DNA of 39,582 bases from Phialocephala subalpina (lineage: Eukaryota > Ascomycota > Leotiomycetes > Helotiales > Mollisiaceae). The stretch spans positions 162,104-201,685 of the forward strand of contig FJOG01000004.1 of the NCBI GenBank assembly GCA_900073065.1, written 5' to 3'. A program made the position numbers and the translations under genes. The notes under the pieces are model-generated. The model was not told the DNA's origin, did no database searches, and saw only the letters and a list, made by a program, of their open reading frames with translations. Positions 29,701 through 39,582 of the stretch are shown piece after piece (the stretch's first letter is position 1; each line of letters opens with the position of its first letter).

Positions 29701-30089
29701 TGTGATATTGGCACAGCAAAAGCGAGAGTGTATGATATGATGCAGTGAAGGAGGAAAAAGGCAGGACAAACCGAATAATTTAAACACATCCTGTGGTCAA
29801 AGATATGAAGCCGCCTTGTAGACTCCCTCCCCTCCCCCTCCCCTCCCCTCCCTAGTGGCGCTCTAACCCATCACCATAGTACTTACGTACCATAAGGTAG
29901 CAGTACGCTAATTTCCGAATAAGCGACGTCCTCCTTTCTGAAACTTGTCTCACGACACATCCATTCTTCGGTCATTAAAAAAGCGCCGGAGACTTTTTAC
30001 CCTTTTCACGCTTGGAGGGCCTGGAAATGACCGCATACCAAAGCCTTACTCGCCTCGGCAATTTACCTTGAAATCTCACCAAAAGTCAA
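29701..30089. promoter_or_regulatory. Upstream region of carboxylesterase gene
   Basis: Holds a striking C-rich tract (listed separately). A 73-residue plus-strand frame at 29945-30166 runs into AT-rich DNA and is not supported. Confidence 0.35.
29825..29852 (-). promoter_or_regulatory. G-quadruplex-type tract in esterase promoter
   Basis: The plus strand has six C-runs (3, 4, 5, 4, 4, 3) separated by single T bases. The coding (minus) strand therefore has six G-runs with one-base loops, an ideal G4 motif, 125-152 bp upstream of the start codon. Confidence 0.6.
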
Positions 30090-30400
30090 TAACTTTCGGA
30101 AAATATAATTACTTTATATATAGAAGAATATTTCTAAATCTCAAAAACTTAATACCGATTTATTAATTGATTTTTAATTTCTATTTTAAACTCTATAAAT
30201 TGAAGCCTTTTTTATTCTAAATAATAATTAGTAATAAGTAATTTAAATTAGAAATAAATTATTTAAATTTAATTTTTATATAAATTCGATTTTATAAAAA
30301 GAATTAAAGCCTTCAAAAAACCAATAAAAATTATAAATTTGAATATTTAAAGTAAATATTATCTTAAGATAATAATTTCATTCGATTGATTATTATTAAT
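30090..30400. repeat. Small AT-rich island
   Basis: About 300 bp of A/T-dominated sequence of the same flavour as the large islands, with no coding frame. Probably a short RIP-affected repeat remnant. Confidence 0.5.
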
Positions 30401-31883
30401 TAGCGCACCCCTAGTAATATCTATATATAAGCTTACGTGTATATAACTACGCAAGCTTTTTGAGAAGGCGATCCCTAATCTCTAGGAGAATAAAGTGATC
30501 TGCATATATAGTAGGGACTTTCAAGAACGATCTTCCTCTCCATCGGCGGAACCGGCGGAGACAAGCCGCGCGGCATAATAACGTTTGCCTTATATACATG
30601 GTAGTTAACGCAGGCCGAGGCCTCTAAATCTGATTCGAAATAACGGCTTTATCAAATGCGTAGTAGTATTACTTGCGTATATTACAATCAAGCCCCATTT
30701 CAATGTTAATGAATCCAGGTGCGAAAGGAATAAATACTATGTACTCACACAATAATCGTGACGATGTAGTATACCTAGGCACACTAGTTTGGCCTTGGAT
30801 TTCGTTATTAGTGAGGTTATATCAATCTATAAAATCAACGCTTGGACCTCTTGTCGTCGTCACCTTCTCTTCTCATGTGAACGGAGTAATTTACTCGTAT
30901 ACTGTGCGTTATTATTCTCTCAGTGCCTGTGGAGAAAATCATAGCCAATCGCCAGGGATTAATTAGCAAGACACGACGATCTATCCGGTGAACTCCCCGT
31001 ATGTGCTGAGTACTCCCGTGAGGTTAATCTTACTTAAATGTACGTCGGTGTTAGTTAATTAGCCGGTTCGCCGACCTTAACCGACTCAGCTCCCCTGAGA
31101 CATCATGAATTGAAGTACCGACGCCGACTCTAAATGCTTATTGTTAGTTCAAAGCTATTATCGAGATGGTATAGTACCTGCATATCTCTAGATCCGAATA
31201 ACTTTACTCGTGCTATACACATAAGTAGGACCCGGGTTGTAATGTAGAAGACATCACATGAAGAAGTATCTCGAACCAATAAATCTTAGTTGAGTAGAAT
31301 CTGTTTGTTCTGAGATAAACATTGAGGGTCACCAAACGACGACTCTAACATATGCATATCTTTCCGTGCAGAGGCATCTCTCTGTAGTCCATCCAATATG
31401 GTGCACGGCCGTGGTCATCCCGTTTATACTCATGGGTAGCACGGCAGTTCTGACCTTATACTTCCGAACTGATTCAGAGGATTAGATGAACCTGTGGGTC
31501 GTGCTGCGGGGAAAGAGGCTTTTGCGTAACCATCTGATTAATCAGGGATTAGCTGTGGGCCTGTTACTCCATTCCATTTACCCCACTAACATAGAAGTGC
31601 TCTTGAAATCCTTTCATCATTTAGAACTTATGCTTTGCTTCTGCCTCGACTATGTTTCTCCCGGTATCATTCCTGCAGGTATACGTACATCTACACGAGG
31701 CAGGGACCTTTTAACGTCAGTTAATATCGGTCAAGGGGAATATAAATATTTTCTGATTCACCCTCGTAGAAGTTCTCTCTATCCTCACTCGTGTTCCCTC
31801 TCTGTCATCATAACTGTTGAAATAGTTTTGGATTTCCGAGCTTCTTTCCAATCTCGTCTTCCTTTCTTTTTTGATTCAACAAC
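30401..31883. other. Intergenic upstream of the dioxygenase
   Basis: About 1.5 kb of mixed composition. The plus-strand frame from 31486 overlaps the dioxygenase start in another frame and has no features of its own. TATAAATA at 31741-31748 and a CT-rich tract at about 31770-31870 form a plausible promoter and leader. Confidence 0.4.
31741..31748 (+). promoter_or_regulatory. TATA-box candidate (dioxygenase)
   Basis: TATAAATA 136 bp upstream of the dioxygenase ATG, followed by a pyrimidine-rich leader typical of fungal transcripts. Confidence 0.35.
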
Positions 31884-33339
31884 ATGGTCCGATTCGACAT
31901 TCAAGTCGTTGCGACCTCCCTTCTCCTCGGAAGTCTCGTGGTGGCACATCCTGGCGAAGACGATCATTCCCAAGAGATTTCCAAGCGTAAAGCATATCTG
32001 TCTGACCCCAACACTAAGCGAGATCTCAGTCATTGCTCTTCAAAGTTGAAGACTCGAGGATACGAAGACCGAATGAATAAGCGACGACTTGCTGTTCTCA
32101 ATGCAGCACGCAAGAAGAGGAGATCTTTGAATGATAAAGATAGTATGCTGCTCATCCGCTATCTAGTGTATCATCGCTAAAGTGTACATAGAATCAAAGC
32201 TCAAAGATCGAGCCACGACAGATCCTTTGTACAATTCTCACAATACAACCACTTGGGGCTATGACAACGCCACTGCCGAGGACATTATCTTTGCCAACAG
32301 CGCTTGTATTCTAGCCCCTGAGATTATCCAAGGGCCATTCTGTAGGTGACTTCTTCACTTCGATATATCAAATTCTAATCATTTTGAATGGGTGGCGGGC
32401 GAATATGTTCAGCAAGACGTCGCAGAAGATCAACAAGGCGTACCTGTCATCCTTGATCTGCAGGTCATCAACGTCAACACATGCGAGCCTGTGCCCAACG
32501 TCATGCTCGATATTTGGTCAGCCAGTAGCACAGGAGTCTATGTAAGAAAATACTCATTTCTTTTCAACCTGATATGTCTGACAATCCTGTAGAGTGGGGC
32601 TCTGAATGGCAATACCGACGACCTAAGTAATCTTAACAACACCTGGCTCCGTGGTGTTCAAGAAACAGACGATGATGGCGTAGTTCAGTAAGCTCTCCCC
32701 CAGGCTTAGGCTGCCATCTCATGCTAACCCATCAACTCCAGATTTAACACGAATTTCCCGGGACATTACTCAGGACGCACCAACCATCTCCACGTCATTA
32801 TCCACGAGAATACCACCGTTCTCCCCAACAACACCCTGGAGTTCGGTTCAGGAACCCTCGCTCACATCGGAGAGATGTATTTCGACCAACCCCTGATCGA
32901 CGAAGTCGAGGCAACCTACCCTTACAACACCAACACCATCCAGACCACCATAAACACCCAAGACGGCAACACGCTCTACACAGATTACACAGATGGACCA
33001 GATCTATTTGTCGATTACACCTACTTGGGTGATTCCGTCGCGGATGGTTTGTTTATGTGGTTAAGCCTAGGCCTCAACCCAGTCGCAAGCTACGATGTCC
33101 AGCCGTCGTATGTTCTTCACGAAGATGGCGAAGAAGCAAATCCAGATTTCGAACTTTTCAACCCTTTGGACACCGATCCCATCGCGATCTTCAATACAAA
33201 CCCCCCGTTGAATCCTGCTGAGGTTACGGCTGCTGCTGTTTCCGTTGAGAAGAGGTCCTCCCGAGCTATATTGACGTTCCTGATTCCTTCAAAATTGGAA
33301 CTCTTTTGTACGTGTTTTATTGTATATTTGTTTCTTTGA
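31884..33339 (+). CDS. Secreted intradiol ring-cleavage dioxygenase (one abnormal acceptor)
   Basis: Exons 31884-32142, 32192-32341, 32390-32541, 32593-32687 and 32742-33339 give 417 residues. A signal peptide ends near residue 21 (VVA before HPGED), followed by a basic segment with Lys-Arg pairs. The catalytic domain has CILAPEIIQGPF, VAGEYVQQDV, NTCEPVPNV and the non-haem Fe(III) ligands Tyr187 (TGVY), Tyr228, His234 and His236 (GHYSGRTNHLH). The family opens catechol, hydroxyquinol or protocatechuate rings between the hydroxyls; extracellular fungal forms act on lignin-derived aromatics. Introns 1, 3 and 4 are GT-AG. The join 32341/32390 is required by frame and family, yet its intron starts GTAGGT and ends in AT, not AG. 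Without it the frame stops at once. The gene may be non-functional or spliced unusually. Confidence 0.82.
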
Positions 33340-33539
33340 AGGGGAGAGAAAACATGAGGTTCGCTATCGCTTGGTTTTCTTTACTCTCGACTATTTTTCT
33401 TTGGTACTTGTTTATCTTTTTAGAGATGCGTATTTTAGATACTAAACCGGCTGGCGTTTTTATTTTCTTAGGTGTACATATTTATAGTTACTTAAATTCT
33501 AAAAGCAAGGCTTAATTTGCTCGTATATAAACCGGGCCC
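33340..33539. other. 3' flank of the dioxygenase
   Basis: Ordinary composition decaying into the final AT island. A 69-residue hydrophobic frame at 33306-33515 overlaps the dioxygenase end and is not supported as a gene. Confidence 0.35.
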
Positions 33540-36500
33540 TTAAATTTAATATATAAATAAGAATTCTTAATAATACTTTTAAAAATTCGTAAATATTATT
33601 ATATTAGAATTAAATATATTAATCATGAAATTAAAACTTTTGAAAGTATTTCGGATTCGGATAAGTTTTATATTACAAATGAATATTAAAATCTTTAATC
33701 ATTTTATCAAATTATTTTAAATTCTTTTATAAATTTAAATTAATTAAATTTTTGAAATGAAAATATATTAATATAAGAATATAAAGCGCTATTTAAATAT
33801 AATTAAAATTTATTAATTTCTCGTTTTTATAATTATTTACTTGGATATTTTAAATATATATTATAATATAAAAAGTTTTTATTTATAAAATTAATTTTAT
33901 TATATATTAATTTTTTAATAATTATTTAATATAATATAAATTAAAAAAGGCTTTAAATTTTTACCCATTGAAAATTACGTAATTAGAATATAAGAATTCA
34001 AATAAATTTAGAAATTATATTTCGATTAAATTTCGATTTTAAAAATTAAAAATTAAGAATTAAAACTTTTTGAAATAAATTATATTAATTTAAAATATAT
34101 ATTTATATTATTAAATAAAGCAAGTTTATAATTAATTAGATTTTTTGATTTTTTTTTTAATTTTTTTTGCAATTTAGTTTATTATTTTATTATTTTATTT
34201 TAATATTTTTACGAATTAAATAAAAAAAATTTTTCTTCAAATATAAATTTTATATTATAATATTTATTATAATATAATATAAATTTAATAATTATAAATT
34301 ATATATTTTTTATAAATTCTTTATATAAAGATTTTAATTTATTAATTCGAATTCTAATATTTTATACTTTTGTATTTTCTATTATTATATTAGTAATAAA
34401 AGTTTTGTTTAATTGTTTTATTAGTAATTAATATAATAATAATAAAATATTTTATAATTTAATTTATTTATTTATTTAAAATTAAAAAATTATTAAAAGT
34501 TTTTATTTGATTTTTAATAATATAATTAAAATGATTTAGAATTTCGAAATAAAAAATTTATTTTGATCTAAGATAATTTCATTTAATATTTTATAATTAG
34601 TTATTATAATTCGTAAGAATATATAAATTAAGTTTTTTATTATATATATTTTAGAATATAGGATTATATATATATACTTTATAAGTTTATTCGTAATTAC
34701 AAAAATAATATTATATTCGATATTTAATATTAATTTTTTTGAGAATAATAATTTAATTATAAAATCCCAAGTAATAAATTTTCAAGCGCTTAAAAATATA
34801 TTTCACGGTTTTATTCCGAATATATATATTATATTTATTAATAATTTTAATAATTTTCTTTTTAAATTTTAAAATATAAAAGTTTTTAGAAATTCATTTT
34901 ATAATTTTTATAATTCCTTAGTATTTATAAACTAAGAATTTATATTACATATTAATAAACTTTAATTAAAAATTCTTAAAAATATAAAGTTTTTTTTAAA
35001 ATTATAAAATCTTTAATTTATTTGTAAAAAAATTTATTAAATATTATAAGATTTATTTTATAATAAAATCTTTATTATAATTTTCTTTGAAATTATTAAT
35101 AAATATTATATTAATTAATCTCGAAATAATAATAATTATTATTTTATTAAATATTAAATTATTTTTAGTTTTCTTAAGTATTATATATAAAAGTAATTTA
35201 ATATTATTTTAGTATTCGTTTTATTATTCTTTGATTTTTTAATATATAAAATCTTAAAGTTATATATAATTAATATTTCAATTTATTATATTTATTTTTG
35301 ATTAAATTTTTTTATTATAATAAAAAATATTAAGGTTTTATAATTAATATATATTTCTATTTAATATTTCGATTTTATTAAATAAATTCTTTATATTCGA
35401 AATATTTTTATAATCGTAAATAACTTTTTATTATAAATCTCGTAATTTAATTTTATTAATAATATTTTACGAAAATAATATACGATTAATTATTATTTAT
35501 TTTATTTATTTAACTAATTAAATATTATATTAATTATAAAATCGAATATATTTATTTGAATCGAATATAAAAAAGAATAATACTTCCCGTAAAATATTAT
35601 TTGAACCAATTAAAAACTTATTAAACTTTATTTATCTATTTAAATATTTGGTTTTTTTTTAATTTTATTAAAAAGATTATTATCGCAAAATACCTTATAT
35701 AAAATATTAATAAAAATTCGCGAATTCTAAAAAAAATTAAATATTCTTAATTATTTTAAATATTTGCTAATTAAATATTATTAATAAACTTTCGATTAAA
35801 ATTATATAATCAAAAAAATTAGTTTTTTCTATATAAAACTTATATTTCTCGAGTTTATAAATCAAATTTACGTTTTTTAAAATAATTAATATTATTTTAA
35901 TATTTCGAATATATTATATTTATATTTTAAAATAAATAAAAATATTATTCAAATAATATATATAAATAATATCCAAAAATACTTATAAAATAATATTCAT
36001 TATACGTATATATATAGTTAACGTATTAGTTAATCCAAAGAATATAATCAAATACTCGTAATATTTATATTTAATCCTAAATATTATTTTTTTACTTTTT
36101 TTATTTTCATTCGAATTAAATTATAAGTTCCTCGTAAATTTAATTTAATAAAAAATTTAACTTTTTAAAATCTATTATATAATTTATTTATTAGCGATAA
36201 TAAATATTAATTCTTGATAATAATCTCATTAATTTTTTAATAATTAATATATAATTATTTTATTTTATTTTTCTTTAATATAAATAATATAAAGTTATTT
36301 ATTAGCGAAACTAATAATTATATAAATCTTTTTATTAAATTTTCGTTAATATATTTCTTAAGCGTTTTTAAATCGTTTATTAATATTTAGTAAATAAATA
36401 AATATAATAATTCTTTTTATTTTATAGAAATATTTCGTAGTTTTATTATTTATATTTAAAAAAATATTTCGATTTCTTTTTTATTTCTAAAAAAAATTCA

Positions 36501-39500
36501 AAAAACTTATAATATTTTATTAGTATTTATTCTAGTATTTATTCTAATAATAAATTCTAAGTTAAATATTTTAATTTTCCTAAGAAAATAATATAAATTT
36601 CTTTTTAATTATTAATTATTTTGATAATTATTATATTATATATTTAATATTTATTAAATTTAATCGTTTTTTAATCTAATTAATTATCGAATTATATCGC
36701 TTGATTTATAATATTTCGAGTATAAACGAGTAATTAATATTTATTATATCGAAGTTTATTCGCTTGGTATATTTTTTGTGCATTTGAATAAATATTAATA
36801 TAATCTCGATATTAATTTATTTGGATTTCAAAAAGTTTTCATTGATAATTATAATAAAATATAATTATATTTTAATTATTACATTTTTGAATATATAATT
36901 ATTAATTACTTCCAAATTAATTATTATTTTGATTTTATATATATTTATTTATATTATATAAAATAATTATTTAATATTCCTAATAATATATTTTTTTTAA
37001 TTATTTTTATTAAATATATTTTCTTATTTACGAATCCCATTATTAATATAAATAAATCAAAATATATATTTTATACTAAATAATAATTATATTATTTTTT
37101 CGAAGGTTTCTTTATAATATATAAAATTATTCTTAATATTTTATTATATTCTTTTATTTATACTTTTCGTAAATATTTTATAATATTATCTTATAATTAA
37201 TTAGTAATTAAATATCAAGAAAATATTATTTAATATAAATAATTATTATTTTCATATTACTTTTAATTAATCCGTTTATTATTTTAATATACGATTTTAT
37301 ATATTTTCTTATAATTTAATCTCTTTATATTTAATTATAACTTTATATATTAAATTTTTTTATTCAAGTTTTATTATTCGCAAGTATAAATTTCCAAGTT
37401 ATTTTCTTGTTAATAAATATATTATTTTTATTTTACTCGCGAGTAATACTCTAATCAAAAATTAAGTATTATAAAAGATTCTAATGGTTTCCAATTATCG
37501 TATTCCAGTAAATTCTTATTCTTTGATTCAAAGTCCTCGTAAATAATTCGCCTTGCGATTCCATCAAATTTTACCACTTATAACTTTAGTTTAACAAGTT
37601 CCCTAATTATATCCTCGTTTATAATTCTTAGTATAAATTTTATCCCTTGTGAACGCATTTAATTTCTTAGATTTTATATTATTTTAATAAGGTTTTTTAT
37701 TTATTATCTTTAGAATTCCGCGAATTTTTTATCCAAAATTAATTTAAATATTCTCGAATTCTAATTAATTAATTTGCGTATTAATTTTTTATTTGTTTAA
37801 TTTTTTATTTATATATAATATTCTTTTAATAATTATATATATTTAATCGCATTAATTTATTTCTTTGTTTATTTGTTTTATAATTTTACTTTCTTATAAG
37901 AATTAATTATATATCCTGAAAAATTATATTCGAAATAAAGTTTTTTTTCTTATCGTTTTTTTTTTTAAAAGTTATTTTCTTTTTTCTTTGAAAATAATAT
38001 TAATTTCTATAGATTATAATTAATAATTACGAAAGTTCAAACTTTTCTTATTAATTTTCTTATTATTATATTTTATTATATATTACTTTTTTTTAATAAT
38101 CATTTGAATAATTAATTATTAATTTGAATTATTATATTAATTATTCTTTATAAGTCTTTTGGTTTATTATAATATATAAATTTATTTTTAATCAAAATTT
38201 TAAATTTTTTATAAAATTATATTATTAATACTTTATTATTCCAATTAATATATCTTATATATTATTGAAATTCAATTATATATATAAAAGCGATATTATA
38301 TTAACGTAGTTTTTGGTGTTTTTTTTTAATTAATTTCTTTTTATTTATATTTTTAAAGATTTTAAAGATTTTATTTTTGAATTTATTAAAAGTCTTAAAG
38401 ACTTTTATAATAAAGTCGTCTTATTTATTAATATTTATTTTATAATCAAAATAATCCTTTTATATTATTTTAATCTAATTAAAAATAATATTAATAAAGA
38501 AAATAATAATTTATAATATTTTCTTAATTTTAATTTTAAATTTTTCTTTATTAAATTCGATATATATAAAATATTATATTAAGTATAAACGTAATTTATT
38601 TTTGTTTTATTATATAAATTAAATTTTCGAACTTTTAACGTTTTGAAAATCATATTAATTTCGATTAATAATAATATAAATTTAAAAGTCAATTTAATAA
38701 ATAAAAATCTAATAATAAATATAATAGAATATTTAATTAATATTATTAAATATATTATTAAAATATTATATTTGAATTAAATACGAAGCTTTTATCTAAG
38801 GGAATTTTATTTACTTATATAGAATTTTTCTATTTATTAGAATCTCAAACGGTAAAATCCTTAATCTTTCCTAAATTCTATCAAATTGGACTTTATCACG
38901 TGATTGCTTAGTTTTATTATCTTATGATCCTAGGGTCTATTGCAAGTAAGTTTACTCGCCTACTAAACTTATAATCCATTAGATTATATGAATTATAATA
39001 TTAATATAATTAATTCTTTTAAAATATTTTTTATTAATTTATTATTTAATAAAACTTATTTTATAAAAAATTAATTAATTATAAATATAAAGAAATTAAA
39101 AACAAATTAATTTAAATTTAATTATATAAATCTTCTTTTATATATAAATTAATTATAATTTAAAAACTTTAAATTTAAAAATTAATTTTATTAAAATAAT
39201 TATATTTAATAAAATATTTAATAAAAAAACAAAGAAAATAAAAAGTATTTATAAAATACGAATTATATTAAACTTTATTTAATCGAGAAACGAAAGGAAA
39301 ATAATTTTTTTATAATAGAAATATTTTTGTTTTTAGGGTTTTTATTAATTAATTATATAAAATTAAAAGTTTATATTATTATTTATTAAAGAAATATTTT
39401 TCTTATAGAAATTTATTTTAAATTTTATTAATATATTTAATTATTAATTTTAATTTTATATTTAATTTAAAATATATTTTTTTGTTTATAAAATTTTAAT

Positions 39501-39582
39501 AATATTAATATAAAAATAATTAATCTTTTTTAAATATAATTTATATTTATAAAAATATTATATAAATATTATTTATAAATTT
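33540..39582. repeat. 6-kb AT-rich island, RIP-like
   Basis: A/T-dominated sequence to the end of the window with no surviving frame. CpG words (TTCG, ACGA) persist while CpA is scarce, the expected footprint of C-to-T mutation in CpA. Composition is a little less extreme near 37440-37700 and at 38870-38990, where GGACTTTATCACGTGATTGC and nearby sequence may mark a boundary between elements. The length suits one or more full-size retroelements, but none can be identified. Confidence 0.75.

Noticed and set aside
31486..32049. 187-residue plus-strand frame upstream of the dioxygenase
   Set aside because: Overlaps the dioxygenase first exon in another frame and has no domain or signal; the dioxygenase frame has signal peptide and ligands.

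Overview
The window looks like an accessory, transposon-scarred segment of a filamentous ascomycete chromosome. The evidence is short GT-AG introns (44-105 nt) with CTRAY-type branch sites, secreted plant-biomass enzymes, HET-domain genes, and long AT-rich islands of the kind left by repeat-induced point mutation (RIP). A Leotiomycetes/Helotiales-like host is my guess from family content; nothing in the sequence proves it. No rRNA, tRNA, CRISPR array or bacterial-type operon was seen.

Layout. 1-170 is the edge of an AT-rich tract. 1525-4344 holds a divergent pair: an isochorismatase-fold hydrolase on the minus strand and a broken LaeA/TAM-type SAM methyltransferase on the plus strand. The latter carries a perfect 250-bp tandem duplication, a 1-nt frameshift and an internal deletion. 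4554-5404 is an AA9 lytic polysaccharide monooxygenase. 6821-11533 is a same-strand run on the minus strand: a HET-domain gene, an uncharacterised four-helix membrane protein (three exons, rebuilt here) and a GPI-anchor-like cupredoxin. 14821-17308 is a second, intact HET gene. 17500-19140 is an AT island. 19667-22834 is a third HET gene, open except for one TGA at the Trp of its YCWG signature, followed in frame by a degenerate fragment that resembles the C-terminus of a Tc-toxin A subunit. 22971-24085 is another AT island. 24418-26122 is a tannase/feruloyl esterase pseudogene with strikingly GC-rich codons. 27075-27540 is a decayed PNP_UDP-type domain of the sort found at the N-terminus of fungal NLR-like proteins. 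28129-29700 is a secreted type-B carboxylesterase, and 31884-33339 is a secreted intradiol dioxygenase with one abnormal splice acceptor. 33540-39582 is a 6-kb AT island.

Two themes connect the genes. One is a secreted kit for plant polymers and phenolics: AA9 oxidises polysaccharide, tannase and carboxylesterase cut esters, and the intradiol dioxygenase opens catechol-type rings. The other is self/non-self recognition and programmed cell death: three HET genes and an NLR-type remnant. Several genes next to AT islands are broken by stops that a C-to-T change in CpA would explain (CAG to TAG), which suggests RIP leaking from repeats into neighbouring single-copy genes.

I did not find a clearly new defence or enzymatic system. 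The points most worth checking are the Trp-to-stop change in the third HET gene, the NLR-domain fossil, the Tc-like tail fragment, the non-AG acceptor in the dioxygenase gene and the uncharacterised membrane protein.
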